From positions 117,677,001 to 117,741,000 of the forward strand of contig CM075350.1 of the NCBI GenBank assembly GCA_037693485.1: 64,000 bases of DNA, in the 5' to 3' direction. Source of the DNA: Kitagawia praeruptora (lineage: Eukaryota; Streptophyta; Magnoliopsida; Apiales; Apiaceae). The position numbers and the translations under genes are program-made. Positions 47,424 to 60,600 of this stretch are shown piece after piece (within the stretch, counting starts at the first letter, position 1; the number at the start of each line of letters is the position of its first letter). The notes under the pieces were generated by a model. That model ran no database searches and had not been told where the DNA came from. It saw only the letters and a list, made by a program, of their open reading frames with translations.

Positions 47424-50400
47424 TACCTTTGTGTTTGCAGGGCAAAGAAAGTGAGAAGAAGGTCATGTGGATTTTGGATAGTGGATGCTCAAATCATATG
47501 ACTGGTGATATGGCCCTGCTATCACAGTATGAGGAAAAGGCTGGCCCAATGGTTGCTTTTGGAGATGACAGCATGGGTAACACATTGGGATATGGCAAGC
47601 TGAAAGTTGGAAATGTCATCATTGAAGATGTAGCACTAGTCAAGGGGCTCAAGCATAATCTGTTAAGTGTTGGTCAGTTTACTGATAGAGGATTCAAAGT
47701 GAATTTTGACAAAGATGAATGTTTGATCACCCACAAGAAGACTGGTGATTTTGCTCTATCTGGAGTAAGGAAGGGAAGCCTGTTTGTAGCCAATATGGAC
47801 TCTGCAAACAAGGACAAAATTTGTTGCTTTTACTCAAAAGCATCAAATGAAGATTGTTGGCTGTGGCACAAGAAACTATCACACCTGAACTTTAAGGCCA
47901 TTAATTCTCTAGTCAAAAGAGAGTTAGTGAGAGGCATGCCCACACTTGAATTCTGCCAAGAAGGAGTGTGTGAGGCTTGTCAAAAAGGAAAAATGAAGAG
48001 ATCAAGCCACAAGTCAAAGACAGTGACATCTGTAACCAAGCCACTACAACTTATCCATATGGATTTGTTTGGGCCTGTTAACATAATGTCACTTGGAAGA
48101 AAGAAGTATGCCCTGGTAATGGTTGATGATTTTTCAAGGTATACATGGGTAGAATTTCTGGCATCAAAAGATGAGGCTCCACAAGTAATCATTGAGCATA
48201 TAAAGAAAGTTGACAAGGAAGCAAAGGCAAACGATGCAAGTGTGATTGCATTGAGGAGTGATAATGGAACAGAGTTCAGAAATGCCACACTTGAAGCATT
48301 CTGCAAAGAGAATGGCATTTCTCAGCAATTCTCAGCTCCAAGGACTCCACAACAAAATGGAGTTGTTGAGAGAAAGAATAGAACTCTAATTGAGGCTGCT
48401 AGAACAATGTTACTTGATGCAAAAATGCCCACATGTTTTTGGGCTGAGGCTGTGAGCACTGCATGCTATATTCAGAACAGAACCCTCATCAACAAAAACA
48501 CTGGAAAGACTCCTTACAACTTGATGACTGGAAAGAAGCCTACACTGAAGTATATTCATACTTTTGGAAGCAAATTCTTTGTACTTAAGGACAATTCTGA
48601 ATATGTTGGAAAGTTTGATGCAAAAGCATTTGAAGGAATTTTTCTTGGCTATTCTATGGAAAGAATTGCATAGAAGGTTTATGTCATCAGTCAAAAGAAA
48701 GTTATGGAAAGCACAGATGTAACATTTGATGACAGCAAACTACCTGGACTAGAAGAAGCCAATGATGAAGACAAAGATCCATTGAAGTTTGATAATCTAG
48801 ATGATTCTGATGAAGAGACTGAAACTAGAGTTGAAACTCAAGTTCAACAAACTCAAGTGAATAATGATACAAGAGAAGAATTTGTGCCAATCAATAGTGA
48901 AGAAACAAGCATCCAAGACACACCTGTGAGTAATGGCAACTTCACAGGGGGAGGAAATGAGGATGATCATGATGAGGATGATGAAGCAACATCAAGGATG
49001 AGAAATCAGGCTGAACACTCAAGGAAATGGGATAGATCACACACTGCAGAGCAAATCATTGGAGATCCTAATGCAGGAGTAAGGACTAGGAGAGCAACTC
49101 AAAATGAGTGCCTCTATGGATGTTTTCTATCACAAGTTGAGCCTAAGAAACTTGATGATGCATTGTTGGATCCAGATTGGATTATTGCCATGCAAGAGGA
49201 GCTGAATCAATTTGAAAGGAACAAAGTATGGGAACTTGTGCCTGCACCAAAGAATAGAACCATTGTTGGAACAAAATGGGTTCTGAAGAATAAGATGGAT
49301 GAAGATGGTGTAATAATAAGAAACAAAGCAAGGCTGGTTGCAAAAGGATACTCTCAACAGGAAGGCATTGATTATGATGAGACATTTGCCCCTGTTGCTA
49401 GATTGGAAGCCATTAGAATATTCTTGGCATTTGCTGCTCATTCAAACTTTAAAGTTTATCAAATGGATGTCAAGAATGCATTTCTAAATGGAGAGTTGGA
49501 AGAAGAGGTTTATGTGCAACAACCACCTGGCTTTGAGGATCCACATTTCCCAGAATTTGTCTACAGATTGCTTAAGGCACTGTATGGACTTAAGCAAGCT
49601 CCAAGAGCATGGTATGATACTCTATCACAATTTCTTCTTGAAAATCAATTCACTCGAGGCACATTGGACAAGACACTGTTTTACAAGAAGCATGGTGATG
49701 ATATGATCCTAGTTCAAATCTATGTGGATGATATCATTTTTGGTTCTACAAATGAGAAACTGTGTGAGAAATTCTCTAAACTCATGCAGAGCAGATATGA
49801 GATGAGTATGATGGGAGAGTTGACATTCTTTCTAGGGTTGCAAGTCAGTCAAAGGAAGGATGGTATCTTTATCAGTCAAACCAAGTACATCAAGGATTTA
49901 TTGAAAAAGTTTGACTTGGAAGATTGTTCACCTGCCAAGACACCCATGGCCACTGCCACTAAATTGGATGAAGATGCTAAAGGCAAGAGAGTAGATATCT
50001 CAGTCTACAGAGGCATGGTTGGTTCTCTACTCTACCTCACTGCAAGTAGGCCAGACATCATGTTTGCTACATGCTTGTGTGCAAGGTTCCAATCAAATCC
50101 AAAGGAATCACATTTGATTGCAATAAAAAGGATCTTTAGATATCTGAAGGGCACTCCTAACTTGGGATTATGGTACCCTAAGGACACAGGGTTCAATCTG
50201 GTTGGCTACTCTGATGCTGATTATGCTGGATGCAGAGTGGATAGGAAAAGAACCTCAGGAAGCTGCCAGTTTCTTGGACAAAGGTTAGTTTCTTGGTATA
50301 GCAAGAAGCAACAATCTGTGTCAACTTCTACAGCTGAGGCTGAATACATAGCTGCTGGAAGTTGCTGTGCTCAAGTGCTTTGGATTAGAAATCAACTTAG

Positions 50401-50674
50401 AGATTATGGACTTGTGTTGGAAAGGATTCCAATCATGTGTGACAACACAAGTGCAATCTCTATAGTTGCCAATCCTGTCAATCATTCTAGAACAAAGCAC
50501 ATTGACATCAGATATCATTTCATAAGAGAACATGCAACTAATGGAACCATTGAGTTGCATTATGTCTCTACAGATAAACAACTAGCTGATATATTCACTA
50601 AGCCATTAGATGAAGCCACCTTCACAAGGTTGGTAAGTGAGATTGGAATGCTGAATTCTTCAGATTCTGGCTAA
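47402..50674 (+). pseudogene. pol: Pol polyprotein (protease, integrase, RT, RNase H) with one in-frame stop
   Basis: One frame of 1091 codons is interrupted by TAG at 48671-48673, where relatives have Tyr. Order: protease active site WILDSGCSNHMTG near residue 25; integrase zinc finger (H-X4-H, then CEACQKGK) near 155-195; integrase core with HMDLFGP, LRSDNGTEF and the ERKNRT Glu; C-terminal GKKP motif; after the stop, RT with KARLVAKGY, MDVKNAFLNG and the catalytic YVDD; RNase H with SDADYAG, STAEAEYIA and KHIDIRYHFIR. All catalytic residues I can see are present. The nonsense change separates integrase from RT. The frame opens in the -1 phase relative to gag. Confidence 0.9.
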
Positions 50675-51519
50675 GTGAATACATCATCTAGATTGTTGCA
50701 GCAGTAAACACTTACTTTATCTAAATCCTCAATATTTTTGAAGTAAGTGTTGGCTGAAATATGATTTATAAATATTTCAAATCTGTTGCATATGTTGAAA
50801 ATCATATTTTTATTAACTCAAAATTTCTATGAAATTTTGAGAAAATCACTATTTGGTTTGCTAGGATATTTTTCAATGAATATGTCTGGTAAATTTTTAC
50901 AAGATAGTGAAAATCAAATTTTTATGAGTGATGGGTATAGTTCGATAAGTCAGACTTCTCGAATGATTCACTATTCGACATCTCTAATAAGTCTCATTAG
51001 GGTACTCTTGAGTTCTCGAATAGAGTCTTTCTGAGATATCGAATAGAGGAATTCTAGACTTCTCGAATATAGTAACTGAGTTCTCGAATGATTGAGTTCT
51101 CGAACACTATATTTGAGTTCTCGAATCATTTGAAAAGACTGAATTCTCGCTGAATTTTAACCGATTTTGGATTTTTATCTAAAAATTTAATTCACTCATA
51201 AAAACACATTTTATTTAATTTAGAATTATTTCTAAGTTAGATAACTGCCAGCTGTGAGTTTCTATCTGCTTGAGTTATCGATTAAGCCATTCTTGACTTC
51301 TCGAATAGTTGTTTTCTACTTCTCGAATGCCTGACTTGTCGATACAAAACAGTCTGCTAATCGACAATTCAAGTACTTCATACTTATACAATCTCACATC
51401 TATTCGATTCATTTCATTCGATTTCTCAAGCATCTACACTCTCTAAACCCCTGAAACCCTAGCTACGAAAAGCCAAATTTCTTCTTCAACCTTCAATTTC
51501 TTTTCTCTCTTCTACACGA
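50675..51519 (+). other. Pol-env spacer with reverse-complement 12-mer array
   Basis: 845 bp without credible coding sequence. It starts AT-rich, with repeated AAATATTTC and AAAATCATATTTT stretches. From 50940 to 51440 it holds a second array, mostly GA-N4-TCGAAT, the reverse complement of the LTR 12-mer. Copies start at 50953, 51010, 51033, 51057, 51078, 51094, 51115, 51295 and 51317, with a few forward copies (50973, 51412). It leads to the env-like start. Confidence 0.7.
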
Positions 51520-53570
51520 ATGGCAACAGTAAAGTTCAACACCAACTTCATCGCTCTCACTAGTGATGTTGAAGCACCCAATGCAAATTTCAAGTGCTTT
51601 GTGAAATGGATGGCTGAGTCATATATCAAGGATGCACTCTCTGCCAACCCAACTCTGTATCTCGATATTCTGGAACAATTCTGGAGTACTGCTATTGTGG
51701 AGGTTGTAGCCCTGGAAAACGCAATCACTTCCTATGTCATCTACTGCAAGGTTCAAGATAAGGAAATCACTATCACTACTGCAGACATGAACCAAGCACT
51801 AGGACTACAACAAGAGTCATTTGACAGAATGGCCACTAACGCAGAGTTGGAGGAATTCTTTGAGTTCATAAACTACTCAGATGGGATTAACCTTGGAAAG
51901 CTAAACAGAAAGAATCTGAGAAAGGAGTGGAGCTATGTGTTTGCAACTCTTCTCCAAGTCTTCACTGCCAGGAAATCAAGCTTTGATCAAATCAGTGCAC
52001 CTGTGCAGCAAATTGGATATGCTTTGGCCTATGGAAAGAAGATAGATGTTGGCCAAATCATACTTCAAGAATTATATGGGAGACTTGGTAAGAACACAAC
52101 CAAGAGAGGTACTGATATTTTCTTCCCTCGCTTTATTCAATCTGTACTTAATTATAAAAATGCTTCATTGATTGAATTGCCTGGGATTGATAAAAATAAA
52201 ATAGGCTATCCTAAGTCCATGACCAAACTCATTTTTGGTAACTTGGAAACTAGGAATGATGTGGATGTAAGACTGAACATAACTCCCCATATGGAGAGTT
52301 TGTTTAGGACTTACCCCCACAACATGCCAACATTTGATGCAAAATCTAAGTTAGCACAGCCCAAGCAAGTAGAACAAAATGCTAACCCAGGGCCTGCTAA
52401 CCAACCCTCTCAACCAAACACTCTACCTCTTACTGAGCCAACTGCATCATCCTCTCAAAAGGGTGATGTTAGTAAAAAGAAGAGAAAGGAAGTAATGTCT
52501 GCACCTTTAAATATCTTGTCTGAAGCAGCATTAGTTGTTGAATTAGGTCTAGGAAGTGAGGAATCTGAGTTACCCTTGCACAGAACAAAGAAGAAGAAAA
52601 CTAAGACCACCTCTTCAGTCACACAAATGGCTGAAGTTGTAAAATCAGGGGCACACAGCTCACTAGATGTATCCTCTCAACAGGGTGCACCTATAGAATC
52701 AAGCATTCTCCCCAATGCACCCTCTTGTATAGAGTCAGCACATGGGAGTGATAAGGCTGGCACAACACTGAGTGGAGAGCACATCACTTTTGAAACTCCC
52801 TCTATCTCTCAGGGGGAGTTGCCAGAATCTACTCTAAAACACACTTCTCTTCCAGAATCTATCTCTGAAATTTCTTTGGAACCTGCAACTCAGACAACTG
52901 AGATGCAAGGTATTGATCATCAAGAATCCTTTTCGCTTGATGAGCCAATAATTTCAAGTGACTTAGTGCATGACACTTTGTTCACCACTCAGAACCCACA
53001 TTTAGATGGTGAGGGAATGCATGCTGAGGCATATCCTAATGACACCATCACAAACACAGAGGTTCCCCTAGTTTTTACTAGAGACTCTGTGCCTGTGTCA
53101 ACTGCTGGTGTAATTCATCCCACTTCTGTGGTGACACCAGTAGTAGAGTCAATCCATCCGGTTACAGAAGTTGCATCTGTAACTGAGGAGACTAGCTTGC
53201 CTAGCTCTAGCTCTGACTTCATGTCAACATGGCTGAAGCCTGTGCAACATGACAGTGCTTCAGGATCAGGGTCTGTTCCACAACAATTGACGGTTGAAGC
53301 ACTTCAAAGCTTAATTGTGGATCAGATTCCTGAGTTCACAAAGATTGCTCAGCACCTTCTCACTGCAGACATGCCCAATCCAGACTATGAGGCTATTCTG
53401 TTATGCCATAGGGATGATGTGGAAGTGCAGAAGTCAAAGATCATTGATGATGCTGAGAGAGATGGCAACATCGATGCCTGGTTGCAAGGAAAATATGATA
53501 TTACTCTCGATGAAGCACTTCAGTATCTCAGGGAGGAATACATCACTTCACTGGGCTCCAATGCAAAATC
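51520..53570 (+). pseudogene. Env-like ORF (SIRE type), cut by the gypsy insertion
   Basis: Frame opens with MATVKFNTNFIALTSDVEAP, followed by FKCFVKWMAESYIKDAL and a domain of about 250 residues with YPKSMTKLIFGNLETR, in the style of the putative envelope-like/plant transposon protein that follows pol in SIRE/Maximus elements. The rest (about 280-680) is a Ser/Thr/Pro-rich low-complexity stretch, then a helical C-terminal region near 590-683. No clear signal peptide or fusion peptide is visible, and the true role of such ORFs is unknown. The ORF is interrupted after SLGSNAKS at 53570 by an LTR; the open frame continues only 49 codons into the LTR by chance. Confidence 0.75.
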
Positions 53571-56500
53571 TGTGACGCCCCCAAATCCGAGGTCAGAGAT
53601 TCAGGTCGTCACATCACCATTCAACCAAATCATACCTGTATTAACTTTACAACTCAACAATACATCCATCCAGACCTCAATCTTACGCACATACAAGTTA
53701 GAGCCTCAGAAACGATAATCAAAAGTAACACTAAATATTACAATTCATCTGTACCATCCAGAGTCTTACGCAATTCCACTTATACAACTACACTTGAAGA
53801 CAATCTTACTATTACAGTTGAAAACCTATCAGACTACTCTGTAGTATTTATCAGAGACTAAATCATCTCCGGGTAATTCTTCTACTCCTCTTCTGCTGGT
53901 GCGGAGTTAATCGGCCAAATTCTTCCCTTTCTGAAAAGTTTTTATAAAGCAAGAATGAGCTACATAATGCTCAGCAAGTTCACCATTTTGGAAAATAATA
54001 AAGTGGTTTATTTTGAAAACGTTCCCAACTGTATGGGTGTATATCTCAGATTACAAAACATAACTCGACAATATATATGCCCGAGTTTGTATAAAACATT
54101 TATACTCCCTAAGGAGCTTTAAGAATAACATATGAATCCTTTACAAGGTTCTCATTTCAATATATCTCAAGTTTGAATATATATATATATAAGCATATCA
54201 TTTTCGGCAAAACACTCTACGGCTATCATACTGTACAGGGAATACGTTATTGCAAAACCTCTTTCCTTCCATTAGCTTAGGAGGTTTCTCATTCAAAAAC
54301 ATTTCATTCTTTGAAATAATTGCAAGAGTGCACTAACACGTGCCAATCTTTATAGAAAATCTTGCAGTTCTAGATACTGCACAATATCAATATTTTCTCA
54401 TCAAAAACCACACTATCGGCAACTTGGCACTTAGGCCCAAGAAGCAGTGTTTGAGTATTTTTCCAAAGTGGAGGATGGGACTGGAAGAAAACATGAAAAC
54501 CTGACAAGGATTGACGATGATCAGTCGCCACATCCAAGTCCAATAATCCGCGGGTCTTCTCTACCGGTAGAAGGATAGAAACTACATCCGTAACTATCCT
54601 CGGGTGAAAACTACATCCGTAATCACCCTCGATGAAAACTACATCCGTAATCATCCTTCGGCAACACCTGGACCGGAATAATAATTGATGGACCGCCTGG
54701 CTCACGGCCGCTTACACATCCCGGGAATCGTTCGTCAACGATTCCCACACCTGCCAGAGTCCCCTTTTTCTTTTCTTTTCAAAATCATTTTGATAGAAAA
54801 CTTGAGTAGTTGAAGTTCGACCTCAGTCGTTCGATAATTATTGAAAAACGTACAAGAAGCAAATGCTGACCGGGGGTTTTCGAAAAATGTTTTGGGTCCG
54901 AAAGAGTTCAAGTTTGAAAACGCTGAAGGTATCTTGGATTAGTTTTGTCTTTAAAATAATGAACGATAATTAATAAATAATATTTTTAGATTTAATATAT
55001 AAACAATTAGTAAAATAATTATTTAATTAAAATAAGCTTTTAATCCAAGATAGATATTTTTGAGTATTTTTAACAACGTAAAAATAATAAATACGTAAGT
55101 ATACGATACTTCCCGAATGACCTTTCGGGTTTTTGTAATTTAATCATGATACAATAATATACCGCTCCCCGGTCAATAGTATATTTGGACCGCTACGACC
55201 TCTATTGCTAGAGTCGTTGTCCGAAGAAACATTTTCATTCTAAGTTCAAGGGTGTACAAACACATATGCATATATCTCAAACTTCAACATAATCTCATAA
55301 AGCATACGCATATAATACGTTCGGAACTACAAACACAACAGTGAAAAATCCTTATATATAAGTTTTGAAAAGTAAACTTGCATGGATAAAATCAAGAATA
55401 TAATCTTTTGAAATTAAATACTTAGGGTTGGAAAACTTGCCTTGGTTGGGGTGGTCGAGCGTGCGAATTCGAACGATCTATACATAAACAATAATCGTTC
55501 GTTAGTACCTTAACAATTTCTTTCTAGTTACGGGGTTTTAAGGGGATACGAGATTAACTTAACGACTTCGTCTTATGACTCCCTAGCCTCACTATAGGTC
55601 CATGACATCACTCGTTTACGCTCGTCACTTACTCGACTTAATTTAGTTACCACGTTTGAACCATAACCATTACTCCTAGAATTATGCTCCACTAACGACT
55701 TTTTCCCTTGCGCGAAATTTACTCTAGCATTTTTATAAAATTCAAAACTTCGTATTTTAATCCAATTCTTTTTGGGTAGCCTTCACCACTGTATTTCCTA
55801 GCTTCTCTAATTTTTCCATGATCCCAAATATTTTTTAAGGTGTTTAAACAAGGTTCACAAGGGGGTCACTTTATGCAGTCCATAGTCCAGAAACAACATT
55901 CACTCCTCCGGCCATAACTAAAAATCCACACATCACCTAGCTATGAATCTTACATATCCAGAAACTACATTCAATTATCTTTCCAACAATATAAGGTAGG
56001 ACATCAGGGGACATCATTTGGGTGTTCAAAATCGTGCTACAACACAGATCAAAGTTCCTGGACAAAATCAGCAAGCTCAATTCACTTAGATCAACCATTT
56101 TTCATGCTTCCATAACATAAACACCACTTAAAACACTTAGATCATGACTCATAACACTCATGGAGATATATATGTTCACCATAGTCATAAAATTCACCAT
56201 CTCAACATCAAAACCCAAGATCCATGTTATCCAATACATATACATTCAAGATAACCCCTAAAATGCATGGATCTACTACCATACTACATGAACAACACAT
56301 AACCAAGGGTGGTTTGAGATTTCATACCTTCTTGAGCTCCTAGAGACCTTGAACAATCTTTATACAACTTAAAAACACCTTAGATGGCCTCCTACAACAC
56401 TCACAATGCAAGATCTAAAAGATAGCAAACTTATGTTAACATTTCTCTAAACTTCCAACAATTATAACTCAAGAACCAATGGATGGAAGGCTTTGAAATT

Positions 56501-57260
56501 GATACCATACCTCTACTATGATGCAAGGAAGCCCTAGGAAGGTTGTAGATGGAGAAATCTTGGAGAGAAAATCTCTCCCTCTCTCCCAAGGTGGTTCGGC
56601 CGAGAGCTTTTCAAAGAGGGGGGGGGGAGAGTGTCTTTGCTTTGTTTTGTTTTGGAATGGTAAAAAAGAAATGCTAGAATGACTTGTATTATTAAGGAGT
56701 AGTCACATGTTGCCAAGCTAGCCTAGGTTGCATCCATGCCCTATTGTCCCCTAAGTACATCACCCATCATGCTAGTCACTATTCACTTTTGCTTTTATGT
56801 TTTCTAGTTCCTTTTTCTAACTATCTAGTTACATGGCACTTGCATGTAATTCCTTCCCTTGTAATATTATTCTCCCACCAATGCTTGTTATTTAATCCTT
56901 AATTCGTATCGTATCTTAATTAATCTCTCGTAATAATATTTTGTCGCGTAGAGATTTCCCTTATAATTCCTTAAGTACTAATTGTGTAAATTCCTCTAAT
57001 GTCCATAATTCCTTGTCATAATCCTTAATAAATCTTTTAACACTCTAATCATTCTCAAATCCCAACTTTTATAAATCTCACTAACAATACGACTCTTGCC
57101 TTCACCATCTCCCTTTTTATCTTACATAGTGAATACAACAACACAGTTTCTCAGACAATCAATTATATTAATCAACAGGGATGACCAGAAAGGTTCCACA
57201 TTGACATTGCCACAAGATATTAAATAAAATAAAATATTACCAAAAATTAGGGTTCTTACA
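53571..57260 (-). repeat. 3' LTR of the nested gypsy element, 3690 bp
   Basis: Plus-strand ends TGTGACGCCC and GGTTCTTACA. Includes a direct tandem repeat of about 29 bp in three copies (54575-54661). The end TCTTACA and start TGTGACGCCCCC match the layout of the 4.7 kb LTRs at the left, although most of the middle is different. Confidence 0.9.
54575..54661 (-). repeat. Three tandem copies of a 29-bp unit inside the LTR
   Basis: Each unit contains GAAAACTACATCCGTAA followed by a variant of TCATCCTTCG. The copies differ at two to four positions. The same array lies at 63885-63971 in the partner LTR. Confidence 0.65.
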
Positions 57261-57273
57261 GCCTCCCCTCCTT
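57261..57273 (-). promoter_or_regulatory. Polypurine tract
   Basis: The minus strand reads AAGGAGGGGAGGC directly before the LTR start, the same design as at 7391. Confidence 0.85.
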
Positions 57274-57293
57274 AAAAGGATTCCGTCCCGGAA

Positions 57294-57614
57294 TCAGGTT
57301 GAAAACAGTTGGGGGTGCTTTTCACGCATTGCGCTTTCTAGTTCCCATGTTGATTCTTCGACATTCTGGTTCCTCCACAAGACTCTCACTAGTTTGACAA
57401 CCTTGTTCCTCAGCACCTGTTCTTTTCTATCCATGATTTCTACGGGTTGCTCCACATATGTTAAGTCTGGTTGTAGGTCCACTTGGTCGTACTCTATCAC
57501 ATGCCGATGATCGGTGTGGTAGGGTCGTAACATAGACACATGAAACGCATTATGAATTTGCTGCCAGCTTGGGGGCAAGGCTAACTCGTAGGCTAACTTC
57601 CCAATACGCCTCAA
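57294..57614 (-). CDS. Integrase C-terminus with chromodomain-like tail (fragment)
   Basis: 106 open codons start near RRIGKLAYELALPP and continue HNAFHVSMLRPYHTDH, then VLWRNQNVEESTWELE and end HPQLFST. The VAYxLALPP and FHVSMLR motifs are the conserved gypsy integrase C-terminal region, and the W-x3-x-V-E-x-TWE tail is chromodomain-like, as in Tekay/Del chromoviruses. It is the 3' end of pol, 21 bp from the PPT edge. Upstream (57615-57740) pol sequence continues but with a Trp-to-stop change and a one-base frame shift, so this ORF is not an independent gene. Confidence 0.8.
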   Translation of the reverse strand: MRRIGKLAYELALPPSWQQIHNAFHVSMLRPYHTDHRHVIEYDQVDLQPDLTYVEQPVEIMDRKEQVLRNKVVKLVRVLWRNQNVEESTWELESAMREKHPQLFST

Positions 57615-60600
57615 AATCTCAAAAGGTCCAATAACCTCAGACTTAGCTTCCCTTTCTTACCAAACCGCCTCAATCCTTCTCAGGGGGATACCTTTAGCAT
57701 CACGAAGTCTCCCACCTCATACTCCTTTGATATCTCATAAAATTTGACCATTCGAAATAATGGGTTTTGTAAAAACTAAGGACTTTTACATATACTCGTC
57801 TGCACCGTAAAGGCGTAATATCAATTCGAAATCTTCATTTAATAATTCGTACATATCGTGATTGCAAAAATTTCTCATCCACCCATAAAATTAATTTTCA
57901 TCCAGGTTCGAATATTCATGAAAATTAGGGTTATTGCAGTCTCACCAACGCTTTAATGTTGCTTCTCAACGCATGCTCTCCACGACCTGTATTCCTTATC
58001 GGTTGTTCTATGAATGAAAATTGTTATCCCACTACTTATACGTTACTCTTCTACCTTGTTCATAGTATCCGTGTTGAGTCCTTGTATCGTTGGGCCGTGA
58101 ATACTTTGTGGTCGTGTTCTATAATCTGAGACAACGTCATTACGCACGGTATTCCTCATTTTCCTTGGCTTGATTAGCACGCATATGTTGCCTCCCGTCG
58201 GTCGTTACCACTTGCTGTGGATACTATATAGTCTTCGGTATACGTCGAACCAGTTCAGCTACTATATCCCTCGTTCATTGACTTCTTCGTAATGCAAGAA
58301 AAGCGAAACTTCTTCTCTCGTAGTACGCTTTACAAGAGACGTCCTTACGTCCGCATGGTGCCGATCGTGATAACAACATTCGTTTCATGGATAAGTTTTT
58401 ATTCTCGACTGCCCCGTGAAATCTGAGGCACGACACTAATTATAAATTCGAACGTCTGGACGATCCTTCTTCCCTGTCCGTCAGCCACAGATCAAATTAG
58501 TACATACGCCCAATCTCTTTATTAATTATACTTGAAAGCACCTTCAATATTCGAAGTCTAACCTTAAGTCTCTATCTGACGTAATCACTGCAGAAGTTTT
58601 ATATTGCACCACCATCTCTTCCGTATATAAATCGATAATCTTCTAAATGGAAAGTCTCTCGTAGGTAAATCACTTGGTCCAACAATTATAAATTAACTAG
58701 GGCCATCTCTTGGCTCGGTCTTCGGCGACCTACTCATGAAATTCATTATAATTCTGCCCACGTTCAAGATTTTCTACGGGCGGAATTGATCCACTAGATC
58801 CCTATCATTCTGCTTTTGACATGTCGCGTTTGTACTTAATAGTTTGCCAATACCATTTTCCACCTCCGTTTGCCAAACATTCTCTTAATTCTCTATACAT
58901 CTTTGTCCTTCCCCATAATTTACTCATTTTCCTCTAACATTAATCTTTATTGTATATACTCTATTTTCTTGGTCAATACTGACCGAATTCCAATTTCGAA
59001 TAATCCCTTCTATAGGTATCGGTCACCACACTGGCCTTTCCTGGGAAATAACAAATTTCTCCATTATACTCCCTGCTCCCTTTCGTCACCTTCTATTTCT
59101 TATGTTTAGTTCTAATATGAAGATATACTTATGGCACTTGTGGAAAACTTTCACACTTTTCTCATAAAATTAACGTCTCAGTTTTATGCGTGAACGCTAT
59201 CATGACTAATCCCCGACTCACGGTTAGTATATCCTATCCCGTAACCTTTATGTTGTTTAGAAGTATAGGCTATCATCCCCTTTCTACTACATCAGCACAC
59301 CTCTTAAACTCTTGAAAGACGCATCATCGTGACTCTTAAAGTCCTCTTTTTTATCATCAAGTATAGCTAACAACGAGGTTGTTGCTAATATCTCATTTCA
59401 TTCCAAAACTTTGTTCATTAATCCATAAAGGCTTCTAACTCATTAGTCAATCCACATGATACTACCAGAATTTATAATGTTTACATTAATGTGAAATGCC
59501 GACTTTGGTGCAGTACAGAGGTCGATCTGGAGTTGGTGAAACCTTCTCTTTAACCTTATCTTTGAAAAATAACTACGCACTTTAACTAGTCAACAATTCC
59601 TCCATTTCCGATAAGGGTTTCAGTTCTCGATGGTATAGGTAAGATGTCATGCGCTCGTCCTTTTTCACAACTGGCGCCAATCAGCCTGAGGCCTGTATGC
59701 TGCTGCGATTCCCAATAAACTTGATTAGGTGGTAATCTCGAAGGATCATTGGGATATATCCATGCATCCATTTGCTATTAAGGGCCTTTTAAACATTATG
59801 TCTCGCTATGTACATCACTCCCTTTTAGCTAAGTAAAGCTTCACATTCTTGCCACGATATTTCTTCCTTTATTGTCCATCTCACTTCCATGTTAGTTTCC
59901 TCTAAGGATATGTCTTACATCACAATCGATTTGAATTTCTTGGATCAGGAAAAGGCTTGGTAACTCCAGAATTCATTACTATAACATCCTGACAACGGTT
60001 GGTAGGAACGTACTCCCAACCACCTCATCATTTCCTATAACTTTCCTCACACTAATATTAAAGGTCTTGTGGTATGCCTCGACATGTTATCCTACTTTAA
60101 ATAATCACTCGGCATAACGCTCTGGCTGCACAATTACAACATTTGGTTTCTGATCTCAAATTGGTGCAACGGTTCACAATTGTACCTCTCGTTCACCTTA
60201 GAGTAATCGCTTTTGAAAGGAATGGTTTCAAAATAACAAGGTCCAATAGATAATTTCAATAAGAATTCCACATTGGATGTTCCAAGAATGTTGATGGTTC
60301 CAAATACTAGGAGTCTCGATTTTTCGGAGATGTAAGGATGGACAAAAAGAATACAACAAGGTTTATTCCTTCATGTCCTGATAATCTTGTAATGTGATAT
60401 CATAGAGAATGTTGCACGAGGGCAATGATTGTTGGATACAAAAGTCATAAAGACGGTCTTTATACAATTCTTACATCTGGTTAATACTTTTCCTCTTGAA
60501 AAATAAGAGGAAATCTAAAGTCGCATTGATGAAGGTCAGCCAATAGAAAGAAATTCTACTACATGACAATTAAAGATTGATGTAGTTTGTCATTCAAGTA

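Larger units (their letters stand above)
43579..53570 (+). mobile_element. Ty1/copia retrotransposon, SIRE/Maximus-like, 3' end displaced
   Basis: Order on the plus strand: LTR, initiator-Met PBS, gag, pol (protease, integrase, RT, RNase H: the copia order), a spacer with repeats, and an env-like ORF. Integrase before RT defines Ty1/copia; the large gag with two zinc knuckles and the env-like ORF after pol fit SIRE/Maximus. The env-like ORF is broken at 53570 by a younger gypsy element, so the rest of env and the 3' LTR lie beyond the window. Few disabling changes: one stop in pol and a -1 frame step between gag and pol. Confidence 0.88.

Noticed and set aside
59586..59771. 61-codon minus-strand ORF in the gypsy interior
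   Set aside because: Right strand for pol, but no protease, RT or integrase motif can be matched.
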